Source: Pollutimonas sp963712655
GTDB lineage: Bacteria > Pseudomonadota > Gammaproteobacteria > Burkholderiales > Burkholderiaceae_B
Direction of reading: 5' to 3'
Length of the DNA stretch: 64,000 bases
Assembly: GCA_963712655.1 (NCBI GenBank)
Contig: CAVQIT010000008.1
Span: forward strand, 744,001 to 808,000
The translations under genes and the position numbers were made by a program. The notes under the pieces are model-generated. The model ran no database searches, was not told the origin of the DNA, and was given only the letters and a program-made list of their open reading frames with translations. Positions within the stretch are counted from its first letter, which is position 1, and each line of letters opens with the position of its first letter. Of this stretch, positions 26,002 through 35,268 are shown one piece after another.

Positions 26002-26868
26002 CTAAAAAGCGAATTCGGCTTGAACCGTATCGCCGACGCTCAGGCGGGCGTCCGGCCCGGCTCCGGCAACCACCGCATTGACGCCAAATAACACCCCTTG
26101 GGCAAAGCTGCGGTGCGCGGCCAGGGTACGGCCCGGTTCCTGGGCGGATACAGCGGTGGCCTGGTCTATATTCGGTATGGGGCAGCGTGCGCAGCGCTTG
26201 ACGAAGGCGAATGCCAGGAGGCCTGCTCGCATAATCGCAAGGTAATCCTCCTCGTAGGCATCAATGCCTTGCAGCACGATATTCGGACGAAAGCGATTCA
26301 TGGGAACCGGCGGCTGCCCTTTGGCTGCCAATTGCCGGTTCAGCTCATCCAGCGAGCCCTGGTTGGCGACCAAAAATGGAAAGCCATCGGCAAAACCGAA
26401 CTGATGCCGGGCCGGGAATTCCGGGGCCAGGCCCTGATGCTCGCGGCGCCAGGCGTCGACATGTTCCGGACTGGCTATGCGCGCCGCCTGGGGATGCACG
26501 CGCAGCAGCCGGCAGGACGTGTCCAGGAATTGGCTTAGCCATTGTGCCGCGGTATCGCCTTCGTCCAGACCCAGGGTATGGCTGCGCCAGATGCGTACCG
26601 CAACCGCGGGCGCGGCGCCGGGCGCCGGGCTGATTGCCAGGGCCGGCATTCCGGGCGCATTCAAAGTCAGTTTGCCGCCGCTCAGGGCCGGTTGGATAAG
26701 CGCCATTCGGGCGTATTGGCGTTGCGTCATGAAAACGCCTTGCCCGTCCACGACGACCCATTGCCGGTCGAACGTCAGCCCGCTTTCGGTCAGGCCGATT
26801 GCCGCATGAGTGATGCCGGCGCATGATTTGACAGGATAACTGTGCAGACTGAGAATAGTGATGGTCAT
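26002..26868 (-). CDS. MOSC domain-containing protein (YcbX/mARC type)
   Basis: A 288-residue protein with an N-terminal beta-barrel (TITILSLHSYPVKSCAGITH) and a C-terminal MOSC domain. CARCPIPNID near residue 230 carries the molybdenum-ligating Cys, and NRFRPNIVLQGIDAYEEDY is the family signature. YcbX/mARC proteins use molybdenum cofactor to reduce N-hydroxylated compounds. Unlike E. coli YcbX there is no C-terminal [2Fe-2S] ferredoxin domain. The ATG at 26868 is preferred to a TTG at 26880. It is divergent from the EamA-family exporter. Confidence 0.88.
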   Translation of the reverse strand: MTITILSLHSYPVKSCAGITHAAIGLTESGLTFDRQWVVVDGQGVFMTQRQYARMALIQPALSGGKLTLNAPGMPALAISPAPGAAPAVAVRIWRSHTLGLDEGDTAAQWLSQFLDTSCRLLRVHPQAARIASPEHVDAWRREHQGLAPEFPARHQFGFADGFPFLVANQGSLDELNRQLAAKGQPPVPMNRFRPNIVLQGIDAYEEDYLAIMRAGLLAFAFVKRCARCPIPNIDQATAVSAQEPGRTLAAHRSFAQGVLFGVNAVVAGAGPDARLSVGDTVQAEFAF

Positions 26869-26954
26869 GGTGAATGGCAAAACATGGGCACGCCGGAATT
26901 ATCGCGTATGTGGTCCATAATAGCGCCTGATCAGAAATTTCGTGAAGGAATACC

Positions 26955-27851
26955 ATGCCTGCGAAAGACTGGCTGGCGGCATTGATAGTCGTCATTGCCT
27001 GGGGCTTGAACTTTGTCGCAATCAAACAGGGCCTGAGCGAAATTCCACCGCTGCTGCTCGGAACATTGCGCTTCTCGCTGGTTGCCTTGCCCGCCGTGTT
27101 TTTTATAAAACGCCCGGCGTTGCCCTGGCGCATTATCGTCCTGTATGGCCTTACGATCAGCCTGGGGCAATTCATCTTCCTGTTCACCGCCATGTCCGTC
27201 GGCATGCCGGCCGGCCTTGCTTCGCTGGTGCTGCAATCGCAAGCCTTTTTTACGGTATTGATGGCGGCCCTGTTCTTGAAGGAAAAAGTACGTCGCCATA
27301 ATCTCCTGGGCATGCTGATAGCCGTGCTGGGACTGGTATTCATCGATCTGGGCGCCGTGCCCGGCAGCGTTACGCTGCTGGGCTTTGCCCTGACGCTGCT
27401 GGCCGCCTTTAGCTGGGCCGCGGGAAACATCGTAACCAAGGGTACGGGCAAGATCGACATGCTGGGCCTCGTGGTCTGGGGAGCGCTGGTTCCGCCGGTT
27501 CCGTTCTTTATCCTGTCCTGGATAGTCGAAGGGCCGGCGGCGATACAGGCCAGCCTGGCGAATATTACCTATGTGGGCGTGCTGGCGGTGTGCTACCTGG
27601 CGGTGATTGCCACGCTTGTGGGCTATGTATTGTGGGGGCGCCTGCTGAGCAAGCATCCGGCCAGTAAAATCGCGCCGTTGAGCCTGTTGGTGCCGGGGGT
27701 CGGGCTGGTGTCTTGCGCCTGGTTTCTCGACGAGCAGTTGGAGCCTGTCCAATGGCTCGGCGGCGCCATTGTAATGCTAGGGCTGGCCGTCAATGTGTTT
27801 GGCTTGCTGCTGTGGAACCGGCTGCGGGCCGAAGGCAGCTTGCTGCGTTAA
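26955..27851 (+). CDS. EamA/DMT family exporter (O-acetylserine/cysteine exporter type)
   Basis: A 298-residue inner-membrane protein with ten hydrophobic segments in two EamA repeats (first from LAALIVVIAWGLNFVAIKQG, second from LGFALTLLAAFSWAAGNIV). The segments FFTVLMAALFLKEKVRRHNL and PLSLLVPGVGLVSCAWFLDE resemble E. coli EamA, which exports cysteine and O-acetylserine. AAGGAAT lies before the ATG. It stands alone before argD. Confidence 0.85.
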   Translation: MPAKDWLAALIVVIAWGLNFVAIKQGLSEIPPLLLGTLRFSLVALPAVFFIKRPALPWRIIVLYGLTISLGQFIFLFTAMSVGMPAGLASLVLQSQAFFTVLMAALFLKEKVRRHNLLGMLIAVLGLVFIDLGAVPGSVTLLGFALTLLAAFSWAAGNIVTKGTGKIDMLGLVVWGALVPPVPFFILSWIVEGPAAIQASLANITYVGVLAVCYLAVIATLVGYVLWGRLLSKHPASKIAPLSLLVPGVGLVSCAWFLDEQLEPVQWLGGAIVMLGLAVNVFGLLLWNRLRAEGSLLR

Positions 27852-27910
27852 AATTTGCGTCTCGCAGTATTTGCTGCGATCACCTCTTCTTTTGAATACA
27901 GGATGCCAAA

Positions 27911-29104
27911 ATGAAATTTGATCGGTCGGGTGTGAACGCGTTAATGGAAATTACCTCGCGTCCCGAGCTGGTATTTGTGCGCGGGCAAGGCTCGTGGCTG
28001 GAAGACCACACTGGCAAGCGCTACCTGGATTTCATTCAGGGCTGGGCTGTGAACTGCCTGGGGCATTGCCCCGCGGAAATCGTCAAGGCCGTCAACGAGC
28101 AATCCTCGCGCCTGATCAATCCGTCGCCGGCGTTCTACAACGAGCCCTCCATGGAGCTGGCCAAGCGCTTGACCGGCGCGTCGTGCTTCGACCGCATTTT
28201 CTTCACCAATAGCGGAGCCGAGGCCAACGAAGGGGCGATCAAGCTGGCGCGCAAATGGGGCCGCCTGAATCGCAAGGGCGCGTTCAAGATCATCACCTTC
28301 GACCATAGTTTTCACGGCCGCACGCTGGCAACGATGTCGGCGTCGGGCAAACCGGGTTGGGACACCCTGTTCGCGCCTCAGGTAGACGGCTTTCCCAAGG
28401 CCGACCTGAACGACCTGGATTCGGTGCGCGCGCTTATCGACGACCAGACCGTGGCCATCATGCTGGAACCTGTGCAGGGCGAGGCAGGCGTCATTCCGGC
28501 CAGCCGCGAATTCATGCAAGGCCTGCGCAAGCTGGCCGACGAACATGGCTTGCTGCTGATTGTCGATGAAGTGCAAACCGGCATGGCCCGCTGCGGCAAA
28601 ATGTTTGCCTACGAATTGTCGGGCATAACGCCCGATATCATGACGCTGGGCAAGGGCATAGGCGGCGGCGTGCCGCTGGCGGCCTTGTGTGCGCGCGAAG
28701 CCGTGTCGTGCTTCGATCACGGCGACCAGGGCGGCACGTATAACGGCAATCCGCTGATGACGGCGGCGGGTGTCGCCGTGTTCGACGCCTTGGCCGCTCC
28801 CGGCTTCCTGGATGCAGTCAATGCGCGCGCGCGTCAACTGTCCGAAGGCTTGCTGGCGCTGTCGGCAAAGTGGGGCATGAAGGGCGAGCGCGGCGACGGC
28901 TTGCTGCGTGCCTTGCTGCTGGACCGCGATGACGGCGGCGCGATTGTCGAGACGGCGCGCGACTGGGCGCCCGAAGGCATGCTGTTGAATGCCCCGCGTC
29001 CCAATCTGTTGCGTTTCATGCCGGCCTTGAATGTGTCGGCCGAAGAAGTCGATTTGATGCTCGAGCGTCTGGACGAGGTTGTTGCCAAGGTGCGTGGCTC
29101 TTAG
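27911..29104 (+). CDS. argD: acetylornithine aminotransferase family protein (class III PLP aminotransferase)
   Basis: A 397-residue class III aminotransferase. Seen are TNSGAEANEGAIKLARKWGR near residue 98 (PLP phosphate), FHGRTLATMSASGKPGWDTLF near 138, VDEVQTGMARCGKMFAYE near 218 and the lysine that binds PLP in MTLGKGIGGGVPLAAL near 250. The pattern fits acetylornithine transaminase, which makes N-acetylornithine in arginine synthesis. Related members use succinylornithine or other omega-amino acids, so the substrate is probable rather than certain. A strong hairpin follows at 29163. Confidence 0.85.
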   Translation: MKFDRSGVNALMEITSRPELVFVRGQGSWLEDHTGKRYLDFIQGWAVNCLGHCPAEIVKAVNEQSSRLINPSPAFYNEPSMELAKRLTGASCFDRIFFTNSGAEANEGAIKLARKWGRLNRKGAFKIITFDHSFHGRTLATMSASGKPGWDTLFAPQVDGFPKADLNDLDSVRALIDDQTVAIMLEPVQGEAGVIPASREFMQGLRKLADEHGLLLIVDEVQTGMARCGKMFAYELSGITPDIMTLGKGIGGGVPLAALCAREAVSCFDHGDQGGTYNGNPLMTAAGVAVFDALAAPGFLDAVNARARQLSEGLLALSAKWGMKGERGDGLLRALLLDRDDGGAIVETARDWAPEGMLLNAPRPNLLRFMPALNVSAEEVDLMLERLDEVVAKVRGS

Positions 29105-29162
29105 TCGCCAGCGTGTTTGCGCAACGATAGGCGACCTGCATTGTTTGTCGTCTGGGTCTGTG

Positions 29163-29200
29163 GCGGGGGGCCTGCAATTCGCAGGCCCCCCGCCTTGTTT
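29163..29200. terminator. bidirectional terminator between argD and glcB
   Basis: Perfect 13-base stem (GCGGGGGGCCTGC with its complement, loop AATTC) at 29163-29193 followed by CTTGTTTC. It lies between the convergent stops of argD (29104) and glcB (29211). Confidence 0.8.
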
Positions 29201-29210
29201 CTACGACACT

Positions 29211-31370
29211 CTACGACGCTTTCACCACTTGCCGCCACTGATGCAGCAGCGGTTCGGTGTAGCCATTGGGTTGTTCCAGGCCCTTGAACACCAGGTCGCA
29301 CGCGGCCTTGTACGCGGCCGACGTATCGAAACGCCCCGCCATGGGACTGTAGTTGGGATCGCCCGCGTTCTGGCTATCGACAACCGCCGCCATGCGCTGC
29401 ATGGTTTCGGCGACCTGCTCTTTGCTTACGATGCCGTGACGTAGCCAGTTTGCCATGTGCTGGCTGGAAATCCGCAATGTGGCGCGGTCTTCCATGAGCC
29501 CCACGTTATGGATGTCGGGAACCTTCGAGCAGCCTATGCCCTGGTCTATCCAGCGCACCACGTAGCCCAGGATGCCCTGGGCGTTGTTATCGAGTTCTTC
29601 CTGGATTTCGCCGGCCGACCAGTTCGTGTCGGTGGCGACCGGCACGGTCAGGATCTTGTCGAGCAAAGGTTCGGACTTGCCTTGCATGCCGCGCTGGATT
29701 TCCTGCACATCTACTTGGTGATAGTGCAGCGCATGCAGCGTGGCGGCAGTGGGCGAAGGTACCCAGGCGGTGTTTCCGCCGGCTTTCAGGTGGCCGATTT
29801 TCTGCACCAGCATGTCGGCCATGAGATCGGGCATGGCCCACATCCCCTTGCCGATCTGGGCCTGGCCGCGCAGCCCGCATTCCAGGCCGACCTGCACATT
29901 ATTGCGTTCGTAGGCGTCGATCCAGACGCTGCGCTTCATGTCGCCTTTGCGGACCATGGGGCCGGCTTCCATGGATGTGTGCATTTCGTCGCCGGTCCGG
30001 TCCAGGAAACCGGTATTGATGAAGGCGACGCGCTCGATGGCCTGGGCGATGCAGGCTTTCAGGTTGCTGCTGGTGCGCCGTTCTTCATCCATGATGCCCA
30101 TTTTGATGGTGTTGGGCTGCAGTCCCAGCAGGGCTTCCGTGCGGGCGAAAAGCTCGCTGGCAAACGCGACTTCGGCCGGACCGTGCATTTTGGGCTTGAC
30201 GATGTAGATGGAGCCGCTGCGCGAGTTGCCGCCCTTTTCGAGATCGTGCATGGCGATCAGCGACGTGAATACCGCGTCGAGTATGCCCTCGGGTACTTCG
30301 CGGCCTTGCTCGTCGAGTATGGCCGGGTTGGTCATGAGGTGGCCGACATTGCGTATGAACATCAGCGAACGGCCATGCAGTGTGCGGCTTTCGCCGTTCA
30401 GATCGGTGTAGCTGCGATCGGGATTCAGGGTGCGGGTAAAGGTTTTTCCGCCTTTGGAAACCTCTTCGGCCAGCGTACCGTTCATCAGGCCCAGCCAGTT
30501 GCGGTAGGCGACGACCTTGTCCTGCGCATCGACGGCGGCGATGGAGTCTTCGCAATCCATGATGGTGGTGAGCGCGGATTCCATTAGCACGTCTTTTATG
30601 CCGGCGCTGTCTTGCTTGCCTATGGGATGCGCGGTATCGATCTGGACTTCGAAATGCAGGCCATTGTGCTTGAACACCAACGCCTCGGGTGCGGCGGCGT
30701 CGCCGCGATAGCCGAGGAACAGGCCAGCCTGCGCCAGGCCGGTTTGCCGGCCGTTGCCCAATGCGACGCGCAATTGGCCCTTATCGACGGTGTATGCCGT
30801 GGCATCGGCATGCGAGCCTTCGGCCAATGGAATGCTGTCATCCAGGAACTTGCGGGCAAAGGCGATGACCTTGGCGCCGCGCACGGGGTTGTAGCCGCCG
30901 GCGCGGGTTGCGCCGTCCGCTTCGGAAATGGCGTCGGTGCCGTACAGGGCGTCGTACAGGCTGCCCCAGCGCGCATTGGCCGCATTCAGCGCATAGCGCG
31001 CGTTGGTAATGGGTACGACCAACTGCGGGCCGGCCTGTTGGGTTATTTCAGTGTCGATCTTGCTGGTCTTGATTGCGACGCTGGCGGGGACTTCCTGCAG
31101 GTAGCCGACCTGGCGCAGGAAGGTCTGATACGCGCCGGCATCGCGGATGGGGCCGGGATTCTGGCGATACCAGTTATCGAGTTCGGCCTGCAGGCGGTCG
31201 CGCTCGGCCAGCAATTGCCGGTTCTTGGGAGCCAGGTCATGCACCAGCGTATCGAGGCCGGACCAGAACGCATCGGCGGCGACGCCCGTGCCAGGCAGGG
31301 CTTCGCGCTCGACAAACTGGTGAAGTTCTGTGGCAACTTGCAGTCGCTTGCAAGAGGTTCTATTGGTCAT
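29211..31370 (-). CDS. glcB: malate synthase G
   Basis: A 719-residue enzyme, the usual length for isoform G (E. coli 723). The frame opens at 31436; the ATG at 31370 has AGGA six bases upstream and the family start. Conserved parts are DGATRAGGYNPVRGAKVIAF, the catalytic region IMDCEDSIAAVDAQDKVVAY, KPKMHGPAEVAFASELF, the acetyl-CoA site MGIMDEERRTSSNLKACIA and NGMGCSKVPD-like QGIGCSKVPDIHNVGLMEDR near the end. It condenses glyoxylate with acetyl-CoA to malate. It suits the isovalerate/acetyl-CoA pathway coded at 50.7-59 kb, where AceK is also found. Confidence 0.96.
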   Translation of the reverse strand: MTNRTSCKRLQVATELHQFVEREALPGTGVAADAFWSGLDTLVHDLAPKNRQLLAERDRLQAELDNWYRQNPGPIRDAGAYQTFLRQVGYLQEVPASVAIKTSKIDTEITQQAGPQLVVPITNARYALNAANARWGSLYDALYGTDAISEADGATRAGGYNPVRGAKVIAFARKFLDDSIPLAEGSHADATAYTVDKGQLRVALGNGRQTGLAQAGLFLGYRGDAAAPEALVFKHNGLHFEVQIDTAHPIGKQDSAGIKDVLMESALTTIMDCEDSIAAVDAQDKVVAYRNWLGLMNGTLAEEVSKGGKTFTRTLNPDRSYTDLNGESRTLHGRSLMFIRNVGHLMTNPAILDEQGREVPEGILDAVFTSLIAMHDLEKGGNSRSGSIYIVKPKMHGPAEVAFASELFARTEALLGLQPNTIKMGIMDEERRTSSNLKACIAQAIERVAFINTGFLDRTGDEMHTSMEAGPMVRKGDMKRSVWIDAYERNNVQVGLECGLRGQAQIGKGMWAMPDLMADMLVQKIGHLKAGGNTAWVPSPTAATLHALHYHQVDVQEIQRGMQGKSEPLLDKILTVPVATDTNWSAGEIQEELDNNAQGILGYVVRWIDQGIGCSKVPDIHNVGLMEDRATLRISSQHMANWLRHGIVSKEQVAETMQRMAAVVDSQNAGDPNYSPMAGRFDTSAAYKAACDLVFKGLEQPNGYTEPLLHQWRQVVKAS

Positions 31371-31694
31371 GGCGGATCCTTGGATGGAAGAAAAAGTCGG
31401 GCGGCTTGGCTTGGCCCGGGGATTGCACCATGTCATGTATAGTCGTTGTAACCTGGAGCGAGTAGACTGTAATCAGGGCGCGCACCTATTATGGACTGTA
31501 GCGAACAAGGACTCAACATCATCCAAAGTTAAAGGACTTGATACTAAAAGTATAGTATGGGTCTTCAATGGCGCCTCATTTGGATACTTTGAGTGTCTTG
31601 TGGCGTCAAGGGATATGCCCGCAAGCTGGTATGCACTGGGTTGGCCCTGAACCGTGTATTTCCTGTTTGGCCTATCCACGACAAAGGACAGATC
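31371..31694. other. intergenic region between glcB and phhB
   Basis: A 324-base divergent region without a recognisable gene. It must hold the promoters of glcB (leftward) and phhB (rightward). A small palindrome ATACT-AAA-AGTAT lies at 31541-31553 in an AT-richer patch. I could not assign a regulator or definite -35/-10 boxes. Confidence 0.6.
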
Positions 31695-31982
31695 ATGAAA
31701 AACCAACTGAAATTGATCGGCGCGCCATCGGCCATGTTGCTGCTGGAAGGCTGGTCGTCGACGGCGGGGCGCGATGCCATCCATAAAACCTTTATCTTCA
31801 AGAACTTCAACGAAGCGTTCGGGTTCATGACTCAGGTCGCCATGCAAGCCGAAAAGCTGGACCATCACCCGGAATGGACCAATGTCTATAACCGGCTCAG
31901 CGTCACCCTGACCACCCACGACGCCAAAGGCGTCACCGAGCGCGATGTGGCGCTGGCATTATTCATGGATCAATTGGCTTAG
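31695..31982 (+). CDS. phhB: 4a-hydroxytetrahydrobiopterin dehydratase (pterin carbinolamine dehydratase)
   Basis: A 95-residue protein; the ATG at 31695 has AAGGACA in front and gives the standard size. The catalytic motif HHPEWTNVYNRLSVTLTTHD carries the conserved His-His-Pro and Trp. In bacteria it recycles the pterin used by phenylalanine hydroxylase. The gene for that enzyme is not adjacent here; the left neighbour is glcB. Confidence 0.93.
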   Translation: MKNQLKLIGAPSAMLLLEGWSSTAGRDAIHKTFIFKNFNEAFGFMTQVAMQAEKLDHHPEWTNVYNRLSVTLTTHDAKGVTERDVALALFMDQLA

Positions 31983-32042
31983 GGCCTGGTAACGCTGAAT
32001 CCCCGCCCGCGCCGGTGGCATATCGGGCGCAGGGCAAGGCGC
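31981..32042. repeat. dispersed intergenic repeat, copy 1
   Basis: AGGGCCTGGTAACGCTGAAT followed by CCCCGCCCGCGCCGGTG matches, with few changes, the sequence at 35193 (AGGGCCTGTTGACGCTAAAT, CCTCGCCCGCGCCGGTG). It lies between convergent genes (phhB and the AEC carrier). The second arm of the long hairpin seen in copy 2 is degenerate here. Confidence 0.65.
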
Positions 32043-32068
32043 GCGCGCCGCGTAATCCGGTGCTGACC

Positions 32069-32998
32069 CTAAGCCAGCCAGGCCACCAGCGCCGATACGG
32101 TCGCCAGCGACAGCACGGTTGAAATCAGTATGGCGTGCGAGGTCGTGGCCGCTTCGCGTTCGTACAGCTTGGCCAGCATGAAGGGGCCGGTGCCCACCGG
32201 CAACGCCGCCAGCAGGACCGCGGTGCCGGCCCATACCGGCGGCATGTCGAACACCCAGCGCACCAGCACGAAGGTAGCCAGTGGATGCAGAAACAGTTTC
32301 AGCAGCACGATGCGCCAGACCGTGCCGTGCTGCCCGGCCGGTTCGCCCTGCGCCAGAAACAGGCCTATGGTGACGAGTGCGCAAGGGCTGGCGGCCGCGC
32401 CCAGCAAGGTAGTGAATTGCAGCACGGCATACGGAAGCGGCACTTGCGCGGCGGCGACCATCGTACCCAGCACCGGAGCCACGACCAGCGGATTGCGCAA
32501 CAACGATTGCGCCACCTTGCGCATGGTGCCCATGATGCTGTGCGATCCGTGCAAATCGATTTCGACCAGCACGATGGAAAAAGCGAATAAAACACAGGCA
32601 GTGAGCAGGACCGCGATAATGGCCGCGGGCAGGCTGGCGGGGCCGAAAACCATCAGGCACAGCGGTATGCCCATGAAGCCGCCATTGGAATAGGAGGCGG
32701 CCAGTCCTTCAATGCTGGCATCGGCCAATCGTCCGCGGCGGCGGCGGTCCAGCGCATACGAGGCGCCAAATACCAGGGCGATGCCCAGGCTGTAGGCCGC
32801 GACGTAGCCGGGCTGGTTGATCTGTTCCCAGGTGATTTGCGCCATCGACTGGAACAGCAGCGCCGGCAGCGCCATCCATACCACGAATTTATTCAGGCTA
32901 TCGACCGCCCCGGCGCCGAGCAGTCCCTTGCGTCCGCTGATATAGCCGACCAGGATCAGCGCAAAAATCGGCAAGACAGCATTGATGATGATGCTCAA
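32069..32998 (-). CDS. AEC (auxin efflux carrier) family transporter
   Basis: A 309-residue inner-membrane protein with about ten hydrophobic helices: N-terminal IINAVLPIFALILVGYISGR, and in the middle AASYSNGGFMGIPLCLMVFG with the NxGFMGIP motif of the family, then a C-terminal half ending SHAILISTVLSLATVSALVAWLA. Bacterial members such as MdcF and MleP move malonate, malate or other carboxylates. Substrate not determined. It is divergent from amn. Confidence 0.88.
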   Translation of the reverse strand: MSIIINAVLPIFALILVGYISGRKGLLGAGAVDSLNKFVVWMALPALLFQSMAQITWEQINQPGYVAAYSLGIALVFGASYALDRRRRGRLADASIEGLAASYSNGGFMGIPLCLMVFGPASLPAAIIAVLLTACVLFAFSIVLVEIDLHGSHSIMGTMRKVAQSLLRNPLVVAPVLGTMVAAAQVPLPYAVLQFTTLLGAAASPCALVTIGLFLAQGEPAGQHGTVWRIVLLKLFLHPLATFVLVRWVFDMPPVWAGTAVLLAALPVGTGPFMLAKLYEREAATTSHAILISTVLSLATVSALVAWLA

Positions 32999-33143
32999 GG
33001 GGAATCCCGGGGTAGGCTTGGATGTCGCGTATTAAAGCAAATAATCGCGGCTTGTGTGAGGGAATGATTTTCCTGGAGATGTCATCTTCGGCATTTAGTG
33101 TCATAGTGAGTCCCTATACTAATATTTTGCTTGGTAGCCAGCC

Positions 33144-34643
33144 ATGTTTGATACGCCGAACTCCGATACGCCCACCCTTTTGCCCCCGGTGATCCCTTTT
33201 ACCGGTTTCATGGACGCGCGCGCCGCGGTGGAGCGCTTGGTGGAAATCTATGCCAGGAATACGGCTTTCATCCGCGATGCTTTCGCCCAGTACGCGAAGG
33301 GGCAATTCATACCCAAGCAGCGCGTGCGGGCCTATTACCCGGCAATTCGTATCAAGGTCGACACCTACCAGGGGGTGGACAGCCGCTTGTCTTACGGCCA
33401 TGTGGTCGAGCCGGGCACCTATATGACCACCATTACCCAGCCCGCCCTGTATTTCGATTATCTGCTGGAGCAACTGGGCCTGCTGATCAAGAATCACGGG
33501 GTTCCTGTCGAGATCGGCGAATCCGACATGCCCATACCGCTGCATTTTTCGTTTGCCGACGGGCAGTACGTGGAAGGCACGTATTCGGACACGCTGGGCG
33601 ATTCCCTGCGCGATCATTTCGATGTGCCGGACTTGGCCGTAACCGATGATGCGATCGTGAATGGCACTTGGGAAGGCAGGCCGGAGGAACCCCTGCCGCT
33701 GGCGCCTTTTACCGCTCCCCGCGTGGATTATTCGCTGCACCGTTTGCAGCATTACACGGCCACGGCGCCGCAGCATTTCCAGAACTTCGTGCTGTTTACC
33801 AATTATCAGTTCTACATCGACGAATTCTGCCAATGGGCCAAAGAAACGCTGGCCTCCGGAGAGGGCGGCTATACCGCGCTGGTCGAGCCGGGCAACATCA
33901 TCACCGGGGCGGGGGCCGATGCCGAGCGTATCGGCCTGCCGCTGGGCCGCATACCGCAAATGCCGTCGTACCATTTGGTGCGCGACAAGCATATGGGCAT
34001 TACCCTGATCAACATCGGGGTGGGGCCATCGAATGCCAAGACGATTACCGACCATGTCGCGGTGCTGCGCCCTTCCGCCTGGCTGATGCTGGGCCATTGC
34101 GCGGGGCTGCGCACTACGCAGAGGCTGGGCGATTATGTGCTGGCTCACGGCTATGTGCGCCAGGATCACGTGCTGGACGACGATCTGCCAAGCTGGGTGC
34201 CCGTGCCGCCCCTGGCGGAAATCCAGGTCGCGCTGGAACAGGCCGTGGCCGAGGTGGCGGGCTTGTCGGGCTGGGAACTGAAGAAAATCATGCGCACCGG
34301 CACAGTGGCGACCATAGACAACCGCAACTGGGAATTGCGCGATCATCGCGAACCTGTACAGCGTTTGTCGCAATCGCGCGCCATTGCCCTGGATATGGAG
34401 TCGGCCACTATCGCCGCCAACGGCTTTCGCTTTCGAGTGCCTTACGGCACCCTGCTTTGCGTGTCCGACAAGCCTTTGCACGGCGAACTCAAACTGCCTG
34501 GCATGGCCAGCGATTTTTATCGCACGCAGGTCAGCCAGCACCTGCATATCGGCATCCGGGCGCTCGAGAATTTGCGCGAGATGCCGCGCGAGCGCCTGCA
34601 CTCGCGCAAATTGCGCAGCTTTATCGAAACCGCTTTCAAGTAG
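33144..34643 (+). CDS. amn: AMP nucleosidase
   Basis: A 499-residue enzyme, close to E. coli Amn (484). An N-terminal domain (DARAAVERLVEIYARNTAFI, KGQFIPKQRVRAYYPAIRIK) precedes the nucleoside-phosphorylase-like catalytic domain (NIGVGPSNAKTITDHVAVLR, SWLMLGHCAGLR-type, DMESATIAANGFRFRVPYGT). It splits AMP to adenine and ribose 5-phosphate. It is followed after 10 bases by a nucleoside 2-deoxyribosyltransferase, so the pair is likely a purine salvage operon. Confidence 0.94.
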   Translation: MFDTPNSDTPTLLPPVIPFTGFMDARAAVERLVEIYARNTAFIRDAFAQYAKGQFIPKQRVRAYYPAIRIKVDTYQGVDSRLSYGHVVEPGTYMTTITQPALYFDYLLEQLGLLIKNHGVPVEIGESDMPIPLHFSFADGQYVEGTYSDTLGDSLRDHFDVPDLAVTDDAIVNGTWEGRPEEPLPLAPFTAPRVDYSLHRLQHYTATAPQHFQNFVLFTNYQFYIDEFCQWAKETLASGEGGYTALVEPGNIITGAGADAERIGLPLGRIPQMPSYHLVRDKHMGITLINIGVGPSNAKTITDHVAVLRPSAWLMLGHCAGLRTTQRLGDYVLAHGYVRQDHVLDDDLPSWVPVPPLAEIQVALEQAVAEVAGLSGWELKKIMRTGTVATIDNRNWELRDHREPVQRLSQSRAIALDMESATIAANGFRFRVPYGTLLCVSDKPLHGELKLPGMASDFYRTQVSQHLHIGIRALENLREMPRERLHSRKLRSFIETAFK

Positions 34644-34653
34644 GGGATAGACG

Positions 34654-35157
34654 TTGGAAAAAATCTATTTGGCGGGTTTCGACGTTTTTCGTCCGGATGC
34701 GCTGCACCATGGCCGGCAATTAAAGACGCTGTGCCAGAAATACGGTTTTGAAGGTCTGTATCCGCTGGATAATTCCGCGCCCAGAAACCTGACCACGCTT
34801 GAGCGGGCGCGCTGGATATACCACGCCAATATTGCCCTGATCGAGCAGGCCGATATCCTTATGGCCAACCTCAATGTGTTTCGCGGCGCCGAGCCCGATT
34901 CGGGCACGGTGTTCGAAGTCGGCTACGCCACGGCGCTGGGCAAACCGGTTTGGGTATACACCGATCAAGCCCGCTCCCTGGTGGAGCAGGTGGCCGTGCA
35001 CAAGGCCCCCGGCAGCCGCAGTCATGTCGATAACCAGGGTTATACCGTCGAAGATTTCGGCCTTAACCTGAATTTGATGATTGCCTGCAGCGCCCGCGTG
35101 GTCGTGGGCAAGGCCGAGGATTGCCTGCAAAAAATAGCGGCGGGCACAACGCGCTGA
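34654..35157 (+). CDS. nucleoside 2-deoxyribosyltransferase family protein
   Basis: A 167-residue protein started by TTG at 34654, with AGGGG seven bases upstream. No later ATG keeps the conserved N-terminus MEKIYLAGFDVFRPDAL. Seen are the family motifs IALIEQADILMANLNVFRGA (catalytic-type Asp), PDSGTVFEVGYATALGKPVW (the Glu nucleophile region) and the closing NLNLMIACSARVV. These enzymes swap bases on deoxyribonucleosides. Being coupled to amn supports a role in nucleotide salvage or clearing of odd nucleotides. Confidence 0.85.
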   Translation: MEKIYLAGFDVFRPDALHHGRQLKTLCQKYGFEGLYPLDNSAPRNLTTLERARWIYHANIALIEQADILMANLNVFRGAEPDSGTVFEVGYATALGKPVWVYTDQARSLVEQVAVHKAPGSRSHVDNQGYTVEDFGLNLNLMIACSARVVVGKAEDCLQKIAAGTTR

Positions 35158-35190
35158 CGTCGTTGCGCGGTGGCCGGATTACGCCCGGCT

Positions 35191-35268
35191 CCAGGGCCTG
35201 TTGACGCTAAATCCTCGCCCGCGCCGGTGACATTAGCGGGGCGCAGGTTTAGCGTCAACAGGCCCTGG
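35191..35268. repeat. dispersed intergenic repeat, copy 2, forming a long hairpin
   Basis: Perfect 21-base inverted repeat (35191-35211 and 35248-35268; left arm begins CCAGGGCCTGTTGACGCTAA) around CGCCCGCGCCGGTGACATTAGCGGGGCGC. It is related to copy 1 at 31981. It lies between the convergent ends of the deoxyribosyltransferase gene and dctP, so it can also serve as a bidirectional transcription stop, although no T-run follows. Confidence 0.75.
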
